Part shown: piece by piece, positions 15,511 to 26,888 of the stretch | Layout: each line of letters starts with the position of its first letter | Position numbering within the stretch: the first letter of the stretch is position 1 | NCBI GenBank assembly: GCA_934047225.1 | Contig: OW204000.1 | Span: 16,882,001-16,946,000, forward strand | DNA from: Ypsolopha sequella | Taxonomy: Eukaryota > Arthropoda > Insecta > Lepidoptera > Ypsolophidae | Direction: 5' to 3' | Length of the DNA: 64,000 nucleotides | Translations under genes and position numbers: made by a program | The notes under the pieces: model-generated | The model's database searches: none | The model's input: the letters and a program-made list of their open reading frames with translations, nothing else | Told to the model about the DNA's origin: nothing

Positions 15511-17390
15511 TAATCAGTTACGAAAGTTACAGATATGTCGACTAATAGATAGGTTCAACCGTTCAACAATAGGTTCCCTGTAAAACCAGGCACGGCAGGT
15601 GAGGCAGGCACGATGTAAGTCGTGCTCCGCTGTTTTTTTTTAAGTGCTATAACTATATTAATTTAAGCAAACGGCTCATCTCAATAAATAGTATGGCTGG
15701 GATAGCCGACCAGTTCTGTTGAATACTAGCCTTACGTCCGCTGCTGAGGCCGCGTTTATACCTTTGCTCGGTTTTTGGCTAGCTAATAAATAAAAACTGC
15801 ATCCAAATCCGTTGAGTGGTTCTCAGAGTGAAAAAAATCCCAAGAAATGTAGTTTTGACCACAGTACAATGATTATAGTAATAAAATAACTCATTTTATT
15901 AAAATTTCCGCAAAAATATTAAATGTAAAGACAAGACATTTTTACTACTTTATTATTAGTAATAATATACTTTGACCATATAACACGGGACATGCAAGCG
16001 CATGCATTCCCCTCTGCCGAAGTCTGTTCGTGAAAGTTTACTTACTTTTGATCGTTTTGTGTTTGTGTTACATACAGCTTTTGATTTAGTGTGACATGAC
16101 AATTTATCGCAGCAGTATGCGTGAGTGAGTACATGACATGTGTGCTGCGCATGTTTACCTCCCCTCCCACGGAAAGTGGCAGACAAAACTGACCTTCAAA
16201 AAAGGAGTCCGTATTTGCCATAAAAAAAAACAGTACTAAGAGTCGCGCTTTTCTACACCCCGTGTTAAATGGTCTAAGGCAGGGGTCGGCAACCGGCGGC
16301 CCGCGGGCCGCATGCGGCCCGTGAACCACTTTGGTGTGGCCCGTAAAGTTCTCAACTACTGCTTGATAACTATATTTGTGTGAATAGACATTTTCCATTC
16401 TGAACTATCTAAAAAGCAAGCATTGTTCTCAGTTAAAAGATGCACATTTAGACGCAATACTGCACAAAATGCGGCCCTCGCTGATCCCCTGGTAGCATTT
16501 GTGGCCCTTCTATATCATAAGGTTGCCGACCCCTGGTCTAAGGTAATAAAGATTTAGTGAGGTGAGCCTTTTGTTTACATCATGAATTATTTACAAAAAA
16601 AAGAAGAATGATTTGTATTATTATATTTAATTAACAAAAATTTACTGATTTTGGTAATCAGTATCGAGTGTTTATACAGTGATCCCGGTAACTATAAATA
16701 GTTAGTCTATAAGAAACAATTTTTGAAACATTATTAGTAACCTAATTTACAAACTGCTTAGAGCAATTTTAATAGAAAAGTATGAAAGTTATGAATATTG
16801 AACAAGGATCTCTGTTAATTAAAATTTATCATTTTGTCGTTGGTGTATTAATTTAAAATATAAGTACTAAGGAATGTTTACGAATTATAGTGCCTCTAAC
16901 TTTCGTTTGCCCGTTCGCAGTTGTAACTCCCAAACTAATAGACAAATTTCAGTAACAGCAACATTTATGTTTTCAATATTTCAGTTGTTTTTCCTATAAT
17001 GATTTCCTTAATGTTTGATGAATTACCGTAAATTAATAATTGTAATGCTTATAAATGGCGCCTATTTCCCTGGAAAAATCTGATTAAAGTAGCTCTCATA
17101 TAAGAATAACATAGAATTTTAATTTTATACCAAGGTATGTTTTATAACTTATAACATGCACTTATTAAGCCTATTGATATGACATCATTAGATAATATTC
17201 CCGAAAAATGAAAGGTGAATGATAGCCCCGACACAAGTTTCAAAATAAAGGTACTATTACTTAAACCCATCTTACGTGTAATCTTTACGCGTACAAAATA
17301 AGAATAAAAATGGTATATCGTTTTCGTGACTGACTACACAACACAAAATATATCGTGGGTCATCATTAGATTCACCAGTGCAGTTTTGTC
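15511..17390. other. Non-coding around the hAT-like element
   Basis: Besides the element at 16280-16535 I see no gene. The last part, next to 17391, should hold the transporter's 3' UTR. Confidence 0.55.
16280..16535. mobile_element. Non-autonomous hAT-like element with 8-bp target duplication
   Basis: The terminal inverted repeats are CAGGGGTCGGCAACC and GGTTGCCGACCCCTG. The flanks are identical 8-mers GTCTAAGG (16272-16279 and 16536-16543), the size expected for hAT. The inner arms are GC-rich (GGCGGCCCGCGGGCCGCATG). A related copy is at 41412-41952. Confidence 0.9.
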
Positions 17391-19298
17391 TTATACTGAT
17401 TCCCTGATCTCTCTTGCTGACAAATATTTAATAGGAATCAATATGAGCCCACTTATAGCTATAAATATTCCAGCAACAATAAAAGATACAGCGTAGCCAC
17501 AACTGTGTGCAATAGCCCCAGCCATGGGCGTCCCAAATAAACTACCTATACCTTGAAACAAAAGTATTATACCAGTAGCATTGGTTAACTTATCTAATCC
17601 ATATAACTGAACTAACACAACACTCCGCAAGGAAGCTATGCCTGCGACAAAAAATCCAAACATAATACAGTAAAAATATTGATAATACGCATTATATGAG
17701 AGTACCGACATTGCTGTTGAAAGACCTGATATAAAACATGAAGAGGCAAATAATTTCATAGGGTCAACTTTACAAGCCAACGATCCTAATACTATTCTTC
17801 CAATGGCATTTGATATTCCAATAACACTAACGAACATACCGCAATGTTGGGCATCAACTCCTTCCTTTTCATTCCTATCTTTTATGAAAACGTAAGGCAC
17901 TAAATATCCTAAATAATTGAGAAAACCACTAATGCATATACACAAGAATGATTTTCTTTTTAACAGTTTTGGATCCATCATTGTAGCCAGCACTCTGCGT
18001 GCAGCTGTAGTGAAGACCCCTCGTCGCTCCCGCAAATCTGACGCCGCTACGGTTCTTGATACGGCTAACTGATATTCAAGCCCCGTTCTGCCGTCAGTAG
18101 TTGTATCCATCATACTTTTTTGATACTCAGGAAGTTTAGTTACTTTCCCCTCATAAAAAGCATCATCACGATACAATGGACGTGCTTCGTGCACACGAGA
18201 TTCCCAGTGGCATAATCGCAATAACCAGCACCGTTTCTTGCGTGTATGATGTTCATCTACCGTTACTTGAAATTTGTCTTGTTGTTTTGTCTTAGAAGCC
18301 ATAGCTTTTAATTGTTTAACATGACGTGAGGATAATCCATCGTCAGGTTTATTAACTGTCAGTGTAAGTTTTGATACGGCCCCAGGTGCCGTTGAAGTCC
18401 CTGGTTCAGTTATTCCGGTTGTTGAACCTTCATCAACCATTTCAGCTGCCGTCGGAAAGTTGGCATTAGAAATAGCTTTAAACATTCGTTCTGCTTTGCT
18501 TGGCGCTAATATATCAGCATGTGATGCTTGCGTTTTATCTACTACTGAGGCTACACTCGGCAGAAAAGTAGTTGTACGAGTAGTTTCATGTTCTGATTTC
18601 TGCGTAACGGTTAAGGACATAAGTGGTCGATACGCCATTCCCAAAAAGAAGATTATACCCATCAGACCAGAGTGTAATAAAATTGTCACTCGCCAACCAG
18701 CCAAATTTACTAAATATGTGTTCATCGGAAATAACATTGTTACTCCCATGCTCGAGCCACATGTGCAAATTGACAAAGCCAATGAACGTAGTTTTTCAAA
18801 ATAAAACCCAACGACTAAACTTGAAGACATGTTGATAAGAGAACATCCCATTCCCGTTAAAATACCATAGAACACGCAAAGCATCGTAAAAGAAGTCGAA
18901 TGATATGTAAAATATAAAGATGTTGAAGCTATAACTGCACCAGTCATGCAACATGCCCGAAACCCGAACCGGTTTATAAAAGCAGAAACAAGTGGACCAC
19001 AAACCAAGTAAAGAGATACGGTTATTGAATTCACAAGTGCAATCAGTGCATTCGAGGACTCCATATCCTTAACCATGTCGGGTAATATACTGCCGAATGT
19101 GTACACAACGCCGTCCATGATAAAGATGGATGTAAAAGAAGCGAACACCACCATCCAACCCCAGCCCCCGTCTTGTGGTATATGAATGTGGGCAGCAATT
19201 TCAGTTTCTTCTCCACCGATAGCAGCGTCATCTCTCCCAACTACTCTGCTGGGTACCACCAATATACTTTTTCTGGGACCACCCGGTCTGTGTGGCAT
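17391..19298 (-). CDS. Monocarboxylate-transporter-like MFS protein (SLC16 family), single exon
   Basis: This 635-residue, probably 12-segment major facilitator protein is predicted to sit in the plasma membrane and move monocarboxylates or related solutes, with protons in classical MCTs. The SLC16 signature QDGGWGW is at residues 42-48, at the start of the first membrane segment. Six hydrophobic segments occupy about 49-225. A hydrophilic loop of about 230 residues (226-455) follows, as in MCT-type proteins, and six more segments run from about 456 to 625. The N- and C-termini are short and polar, both expected on the cytosolic side. The ORF has no introns, and its ATG is the first in frame after an A+T-rich leader. 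The substrate cannot be deduced, because insect SLC16 members diverge widely and the diagnostic residues of MCT1-4 were not verified. The nearest host gene, SRPK, lies about 10 kb away behind two LINEs, so no functional link is implied. Confidence 0.9.
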   Translation of the reverse strand: MPHRPGGPRKSILVVPSRVVGRDDAAIGGEETEIAAHIHIPQDGGWGWMVVFASFTSIFIMDGVVYTFGSILPDMVKDMESSNALIALVNSITVSLYLVCGPLVSAFINRFGFRACCMTGAVIASTSLYFTYHSTSFTMLCVFYGILTGMGCSLINMSSSLVVGFYFEKLRSLALSICTCGSSMGVTMLFPMNTYLVNLAGWRVTILLHSGLMGIIFFLGMAYRPLMSLTVTQKSEHETTRTTTFLPSVASVVDKTQASHADILAPSKAERMFKAISNANFPTAAEMVDEGSTTGITEPGTSTAPGAVSKLTLTVNKPDDGLSSRHVKQLKAMASKTKQQDKFQVTVDEHHTRKKRCWLLRLCHWESRVHEARPLYRDDAFYEGKVTKLPEYQKSMMDTTTDGRTGLEYQLAVSRTVAASDLRERRGVFTTAARRVLATMMDPKLLKRKSFLCICISGFLNYLGYLVPYVFIKDRNEKEGVDAQHCGMFVSVIGISNAIGRIVLGSLACKVDPMKLFASSCFISGLSTAMSVLSYNAYYQYFYCIMFGFFVAGIASLRSVVLVQLYGLDKLTNATGIILLFQGIGSLFGTPMAGAIAHSCGYAVSFIVAGIFIAISGLILIPIKYLSAREIRESV

Positions 19299-20794
19299 TG
19301 TAAATTAATTTATATTTCCGCCCATGATTCCTCTTATTTTCATTTTATTGTTAAAATATTATTATGTTTTTACCTGTGGGTTTTACGTAATATTTTGAAA
19401 ATAAACAAGCTGTTGTCATAGACAAAAAGTACTTTGTGGTCGATCATAGAAGACAACGTCAAGAAAAAAACTTTTAAAAAGCAAATAACAAGTTCCATCC
19501 CTTAGAATAAGGAATTATTCTGAGTTCCATCCCAATCTGGTTTTTAAAATAAATGACAGTGGGAGTTGGTCCAAGCGCCGCACCGCCACCAAGATTAAGA
19601 TGTATATAAAAGACGTAATTAGGATTCCGGTGGCATTGTGATTAAAGAATGCCTTGGAGTGGTTACAAAGTTCATTACATACTAGAAAATAATTATTAGA
19701 AACATATTTTATATAAATATTTTGAAAAATCACGGGCTAGGTTTTGAACCTGCGACCACTTGCTCTCATAACACTCTCGCATGTATTCAATATAAGTAAT
19801 ACTAGCTAGTGCATCAAGTAGTTACAAAAACTCGAAGTACAGGTACAATTGACTTGGGCACAATGCAATATTTCTTCGTCATTATCATTTCTTTTTCGTG
19901 TGTATAGTGCGAGTTGGTTACATAATAGCGCGCGCTAGCCGAATGAGCCCGACCGATCCGATCACCTGACACTAGTTGTGACGTCATCACTGATCCTACA
20001 TGCCACGCTCAGTTGACAAAATCGTTTCGCGAAGAGTCGAACTTTGAGCTTTAATAACTCTGTCAATTTTTAAGATATAAAAAACTAAAAACACAGAATT
20101 TTTTCTTTTTTTTTACAATTTAACTGCATTCACAGAATTTTCCGTTGGCTTTTTTCAGCGCTAGGAAAGGAAAGTAAGTGCTTTAAACTAAAAATATGAC
20201 ATTAATTTCGAATTTGTGCAAAAGCCAGGAAAACACCGAAACTTCGACTATCAGGCGAATTTAGGCATGTATTTATATATGTAACCTATTAGTTGTAACA
20301 TAAACTCGTGTTATTTACTATTTATGTGACATGTTATTTATTCAGACCATTGCAATGAGTTCAAAAAGAAAGGAGATGCCCATATAAACATTTTCCCAAC
20401 TACAATGAGCGCCACACTTTATGACGCCTCGGAAGTGCTAACTTCACTCGGGTTTGACGCGAACATGAATGCGCGTTGCGTAAGTGTCCGATGTAACCTT
20501 GTACGTGCGTATAGGAATTCTTAATTTCTTTTTTATGGTAATAAAGTAATAAGTCAGTGCCACACTGATATACACATACAGTTTTAATTATGTTACTTAC
20601 AATCAACAATAATCACTTTCGCTATTTGTGTACATATTTTTAAAGATACAGTTGGCATTCAATCCGACTGCTACAAAAATCGATAAAGGCCATATAGCAC
20701 CAGTTTCGAGCCGAATCGAGATTCCGCTACTGAATTACATACCTAGATTAATATGATTTTAATGATAACGATTATCTTTTTACATGACTTCCCA

Positions 20795-21240
20795 TAAAAA
20801 AGCGTTATGTTTTCATGGTTCATGTATGTACGTAACTATTTATGTATGTATGTAAGTATGTTTGTGCGTTTCTTTTTCTCTGTTCTGTGGTTTCTATATT
20901 ACGCTTTACATCTAAATACTTACACTACTGCCAAAAAAAGAGTTTTCTGTTTTCAGGGTTCATGTATGGATGTATTTAAGTATGCACACGACTGTCCAAA
21001 AAGAGTTATATATATTTTCAAGGTTCATGTATGTATGTAACTAACTTTGTATGTACTTATCTAAGATATAGATTTAGATTCTAAATGCTTAGACGACTGC
21101 CAAAAAAAAGAGTTTTATGTTTTCAGGGTTCCTGACTGTATATGTATGCACACGACGACCAAAAAAAAAGATTTATATTTTTAGGGTTCATGTTTGTGTG
21201 TAAGTATGTTTATATGTCTGTGCGTTTGTTTATTACACTA
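20795..21240 (+). repeat. Degenerate tandem repeats, about five units
   Basis: The recurring core is GACTGCCAAAAAAAGAG, then TTTTCAGGGTTCATGTATG, then ATGTA-rich DNA. Unit length varies from about 70 to 140 bp. A 22-bp piece of one core is repeated with few changes at 20935, 20995, 21105 and 21165. Confidence 0.75.
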
Positions 21241-21674
21241 TAATAGCAAAAAATAAAAAAACTAGTTGTCAATGTCGTGCGTGTCACTGACATTAGATAT
21301 TATCATTCTCTATGGTCAAGCATTGTTTTTTTTATAATATAGCAAAAATTGTTACTGGCAAAGGTACCCAGCCATCATTCGATGATGTTTTGCAAGGCCT
21401 AAAAAAAACACACAAAAAAAAAAAAAAAACCCAATCAGTTTTATTTGAAAAATATATTTTTTTACACAAATCAAAATTACTGGCCTTTAAATAAAACATT
21501 TTTCTTTTAATTTTTGTCTCTCTGTTCCCTTCCCCGTATTCTCCGTAATACAGGCCGGAGTTCTGGGTTTCCGCAAACCTGAAATTTAAGTATATTAGTT
21601 ACTAAATACAGTACAATAACATATTTATTTATTTTTCACCCATTTACAATAAACTTTAAAATATTAACTTCAAG

Positions 21675-21922
21675 AACTAAAACCAGACTACTCACGATCA
21701 CGCTCTAAAAAGTATGAAACAAGAAAATAATAAATGTTCAGAGGATAGCCGTGATCATATGCCACTTTGCACTAAAACTTATGGTCGCGTACTACTTAGA
21801 ATGTATTGTTTTTGAAGGTAGGTAGCATACCACCACGGCTGTCTTCTGAATATCACTATGAACATTTATTTTCTTTTTTATTACTTTTTAGAGCGTGATC
21901 GTGAGTTATCGGGTTTTAGTTT
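21675..21922. mobile_element. Palindromic MITE
   Basis: AACTAAAACC plus ACTCACGATCACGCTCTAAA face TTTAGAGCGTGATCGTGAGT plus GGTTTTAGTT. Inner pairing includes AATAAATGTTCA with TGAACATTTATT. Confidence 0.85.
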
Positions 21923-22375
21923 TTAAACTAATTTTATCTAAATTATTTTGGGGTTATTATTTCGTGATAATATATTGTTTGTTTTTAAGAAATGATTCCC
22001 AATTATCGGGTCCATGCAAGCAAAGCCGCGAGCAAAAGCTAACAATATATACTCGTATATATTTGAAATATGCTAATTAAGTCCTTCCATGCGATATCAA
22101 ACACGGCATCATGGAGATTTTTTTTTAGTTCTTGACTTTTTATCCTCTAGAGGGCGCCACATTCAATTTATTGTAACGACACATAGCCTATAACCAGCGG
22201 ACGGTCAAGACGCTTTCAACGATACCTCATTTATCAAATTATGATAAGTAGTTTAGAAGTTATAAGAGAACAGATGAACATACATACGTACATACATACA
22301 TACAGGTCAAAATCATAACCCTCCTTTTGGATTCGCCGTAGTCCTAATTATAGGTAACTCGGTCAAAGTGTCAAT

Positions 22376-22404
22376 AAGGGGGCACGATACCATAGTGCCC
22401 CCTT
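22376..22404. other. Strong short stem-loop
   Basis: AAGGGGGCAC and GTGCCCCCTT form a perfect 10-bp stem around a 9-base loop (GATACCATA). It lies between two copies of a CCCTCCTTTTG(G/A) word (22320 and 22427) in a repeat-like block with (CATA)n before it. Confidence 0.75.
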
Positions 22405-23401
22405 ATCTACACCTCAACCGGTAACCCTCCTTTTGACTTCGCTGTAGTCGGGTAAAAAGCTAGACAAATGAAACTAAGTTTATTTCATAAGTCTGCTAAC
22501 CAAATCTTATCCTAAAAAAAATAGGTCTCTAGTATTATCCAGGCCGAAGTTATGATTAGATTTATTGACATCAGAAAAATGTTTACGTGGTATTTTACTT
22601 CTGAAAATAAAGGTCATTATTTTATTTTATTATTTTTTTCGTCCAATTTTTAGTTTCCTATTATTATTATGTTTTCCTAGTATCGTATATTAAATTCCCC
22701 TTAGCAAAATTTGAAATTTCCTACATAAGTTTCTAAGACAAAAATAAAATACAGATTTAAAAAAATTACGCCCGTACAAAGTTGCTTTTGTTCAAACTCG
22801 CGTGAGGTGGTAGCGAACATCATGGCCGCCATTATGGACTTCGATAATAAAATTATCGCTTTGAAAATGGTTTATTTAGTTGTTAAACAAGCAAAAAACA
22901 TGATGTGCGGCTACTTACCGATGATACGATATCCCATCTGGCTTTTTAAGTTTTTTTTCGTAGTATTTGCAGCCTTTTACTGTGCAACAAGGCATTTTTA
23001 ATATAACTTCACTCACACACAAACACACTGCACAATCTCCCGCGGAACTCGGCGGAACACTGAGTCGCGCTGGTGCTAAATTGGCATTTTAGCACCTACG
23101 CACTGGGTAGTACTGGTAAGTAAATTACTTACTCGCTTCGTTGGCCTGATTTTTTGCAATATCCCCAGCTTTGGGTAAAAATTTCAACATTGGCAACATT
23201 CTAAACATCTATCGCTGTCTCATGCACAGCCACGCTGAGGGCAGAGAATATAAAGTACCTACGAGTATTACTACGTAAAGAAGCGACACTCACCTCCCCG
23301 CGCGAATTTAACGTCCCCCGCGGTCCTTCGCAAGTTAATGGCATTAAATTTGAAACATTAAACAACATTAAATTTGACTCGTAAAAAGTGTATTATGGTT
23401 A

Positions 23402-23762
23402 CCATCCATCCATCAGCCCGTATTCGTCCACTGCTGGACATAGGCCTCCCAAATATTACGCCACTCTTGTCGGTCCTCAGTCATCCTCATCCAGCCGCCA
23501 CCCGCAAAGTCCTTCAGATCGTCAGTCTAGCGGGCACGAGGGTGGCCTGCGCTGCGCTTTGCTGTACGTGGTCTCCAATGCCTTACGGCCCCAACAGTTA
23601 TCACGTCGGCAACAAATATGGCCAGTCCACTGCCACTTCAACTTACTGATTCGGCAGGCTATGTCGGTCACCTTCGATCTCTGACGGATATGTTCGTTTC
23701 GGATTTTATCCATCAGAGATATCCCAAGCATAGCCCGCTCCATAGCTTGTTGAGCGACCTTA
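23402..23762 (-). mobile_element. RTE-clade LINE 3' fragment, degraded
   Basis: The minus strand encodes MERAMLGISLMDKIRNEHI and KLKWQWTGHI, the typical C-terminal end of RTE reverse transcriptases. The frame breaks after the WGRKALE stretch. The 3' end carries CCATCCATCCATC on the plus strand, the usual RTE tail. Only the last 360 bp are present. Confidence 0.85.
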
Positions 23763-25040
23763 AATAACGTAATAAATACGAAAGTATACTATTAGTTATA
23801 AGTGCTAAAACTGATTTGTTTGGATTAAGGATGGTATTCCACTCGTTATATATTCACGTGAAGACCTTGAAATCCACATAAAGACCGGCTGTCATCAATT
23901 TTGATGATTGCTGATTCTTACATTACAGGCGCTATAAGTAAGTGTTCCTAATAGAATCAATTCATTCAAAATTATAATAAAATTATGAAATAAAACTAGT
24001 TTCTTATTTATTCCTTTGTATTTACCCAACTGCCTATCTGGATGACAAATTTAAACTTTCCAGGTCATCTGGAACTGGGTTAGAGTTTTGATATATAGGT
24101 GAGTGAGTGATAAATTTGACGATTTTTGGACGTTAATATCTAAATGCCTGTTTAAGGTGTGTTTATGAAATTGGGAGCACATATGTATCTCGCAAGTCTT
24201 AATATATGAGCCAAATTTGTCATTTTTATGTGAAAAGTATTTGAGTTATGAGGGGGTCAAAAGTGGCTCCAAATGGTTCGTGTAATACGGTACCGCTCGC
24301 CATTCTGTTAGCTTGAACTTGGCTTCACACGCTACTGCGTGTCTAGATACAATTAAATAAATGGCTAGACGTTATAGACCGGCTTGGGAAGCCGAACTTC
24401 AGTTTTCTGATGAGTTTTTAACTTAGTCATACAGTGTTCTTTTGATAAAGCCGTTTTATTACCAGGAGTCAGGGACTCTTTTTCGGTACCGTTGAAACTG
24501 TTAATCATCGTATACGAATTTCGGTACAGGTTAATACAACCGAAATCTTTCTAACCCTTATTTAACCGGTTATTATTTGGGTAGCTGAAATCAGGCAACG
24601 GCATCGCGGGTGTGAAGAGTACTTTGATTCGCCGCTACCGCCGGGCCCACCACCGCGCCGCCTGCCACTGCACCGCGCGCCTCTAGCCACGGCCATGCAG
24701 TGCGCAGTTGGCACACACATAACTCTCTTTGATCCGCACCACGCGCGATGTATACGTGTTAAAAGCACAAAAAACGCAAGAATTGATTCATGGGGAGAAG
24801 AAAAAATGCCGTACATGGCTTTTACACTTACGACAAATCAAATAATGAGTCGTCGTGTTTGATACAAGGCTGTTTATTTTTACTTTTTATTTTGCTTATT
24901 GGGTAATTGAAATAAATTGTAAGAAAGTTAGCAATCATTATAATGAGATAATTGGCTATTTCTTATACAGTCAATACATTGACGCAAAAAAGGGTAGAGT
25001 TGTGGGGGATAGGATTGAAATGCTATAAAAATAAAAACCT

Positions 25041-25324
25041 GCCAAGTGCGAGTCAGACTCGCGCTCGAAGGGTTCCATACCATTATCTATAAAAACGGTA
25101 AAAAAATCATGCCAGTTGCATGGGAGCCCCCTTAAATATTTATTTTATTCTGTTTTTTAGTATTTGTTGTTATAGCGGCAACAGAAATACCTACATCATC
25201 GGTGAAAATTTCAACTGTCTAAGTATCACGGTTCATGAGATACAGCCTCGTGACAGACGGACGGACAGCGGAGTCTTAGTAATAGGATCCCGTATTTTAC
25301 CCTTTGGGAACGGAACCTTAAAAA
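25041..25324 (+). repeat. GCCAAGTGCGAGTC-type interspersed repeat, copy 1
   Basis: It begins GCCAAGTGCGAGTCAGACTC and GAAGGGTTCCATACC and ends GGGAACGGAACCTTAAAAA. A second copy is at 34098-34571, and a 3' piece at 36478-36562. Confidence 0.8.
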
Positions 25325-25841
25325 CTGAAGCACCCATAGTATGCCAATCCGCTTGTACGCACGTGCCCAGCACGCATTCATTAACATCATAGTAAACCGA
25401 TTTCCATAGTAAGTTCACGCACACGCTTACTAACCGCCGACATTGCTATGCTTCAGTAGTTGCTTAGCAGCGATTCTGTCCGCCTTTTTTCTACGTCAAT
25501 CAGTTTATACTGTGCCGCAGTCCATTCTTTCGGAAGCGCTTGCAGTTCTGTAGGGCCGCCAGCCAAGTTATTATGGATTTAATTATAAAATATAATATAA
25601 AAGTAACAAATTTCACAAAACTACCAAAAGTACCTAATACGTAAAATTTTCTCAATACAGATAAAACATATGATTAGAAAAATCTAGCAGCATTGATTAA
25701 ATGTGTAATACTTTCAATGAAATTTTGGTTAATAGATGATACCGGTCTATATTTAATTCATAAAAATTTGGTTTTTTTAGCGTTCTCCTGGCCGGCTAAT
25801 TTTGAAAGTTGGCAGCCCTACACACTCCTAGAAGTCATCTA

Positions 25842-26121
25842 AGATGGCTGCAGGCGGGCGCGTGCCATCAAAGAAATGTCGACAGGGGCGCGGCGACGCG
25901 ACGTCTACAAAGAAACGAGCCAAAGCCAAGTTACCGTTATTAACGTTAGCCGTTATTTAATCGCTACCGCAACCCGAAATGACGTCAAACCTAAATTTTA
26001 CGGTAGCCCTTATTTAGCGGTTGAGCAATTAAAGGCTACCGAAATACAACGGTATGACGACAAACCGATCCTTTACGGTAGCCCTTATTTTGTGATTGAG
26101 CAATCTCAGAATTTAGGATGA
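25842..26121 (+). other. GC-rich short ORFs over a tandem repeat; function unknown
   Basis: An ATG at 25842 opens a 38-residue basic peptide (MAAGGRVPSKKCRQGRG, stop near 25958). A second frame, 25876-26121, encodes 81 residues with a repeated motif (KFYGSPYLAVEQL and ILYGSPYFVIEQS) produced by a tandem DNA repeat of about 79 bp. AATAAA follows near 26210. It may be a small gene, an exon or a repeat remnant. No homology was recognised. Confidence 0.25.
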
Positions 26122-26888
26122 GGGTTAAGCTAAGATGCCCTTTATTTTAGATCTGAAACATGTTGATTTTCTTTTCTTTATTGTTTTAATTGTAATTCTA
26201 GCTACGATTAGTTAATAAAGTCCCCTATTTTTTCTATATTGCTTTTATTTACTAAATACCTACTTGTTTTGAAATTGTTTCCTGTATCTTCGAATTTGGT
26301 CCGAAGGAAGGCGCTGGAAACCATACACAAATTTAATTTACCTTGGTTTCCAACGTTAACCTACGCTGCTATGTATTTAAAATTATAATGAAATTGGTGT
26401 CGCCTGGTTAATTGTTTATTATGATGTTTGTGATGAATCAATAAATACTTATTATTATTATTATTATAAGCAGGAATTACAATAACTTAAATAACACAAC
26501 ATTGTCCCATCCATCTGAATAAAATTAAGAACATAATCTTAAGGCTAAGTTAGATATTTTTTGTTTTTTTCTATATATCTAATTCCGCCGAATCAAGTTT
26601 TGGGTTCTTTTCTGAAAAACGTATTATTTTAGGGAAAAATTATTTTGAATCTGGGGAAATTTGAGAAATCACATTTGGCAACCTTGCTGTCACCTGTCAG
26701 TCGCAGCAGTCGCAGTGGTGGTGGTGGTGTCAAGTCAATTCAATTCAATTTTTGAAGCTTTTGGAGGGAAAACGAACGACTGGTCTGCTGTGGTGGCTGC
26801 TTTTTCTAGTGTTGCTAAAGGGTTTAATACTTTATATTTATGTAAAAAGAAGAAATAACGTATTATTTATTGCCCCTAGAAGACAAAA

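Larger units (their letters stand above)
19299..26640. other. Repeat-rich intergenic region between the transporter and Cdt1
   Basis: The listed repeats account for part of it. A GC-rich patch at 24595-24730 (CCGCTACCGCCGGGCCCACC) has no recognisable gene. A pairing GGTGCTAAA...TTTAGCACC occurs near 23071-23095. The rest is A+T-rich and unassigned. Confidence 0.5.

Noticed and set aside
19725..19790. B-box-like sequence on the minus strand (GGTTTTGAACCTGCGACC)
   Set aside because: No cloverleaf can be drawn. It may be a worn SINE head, as may 42305-42330, but there is too little to call a feature.
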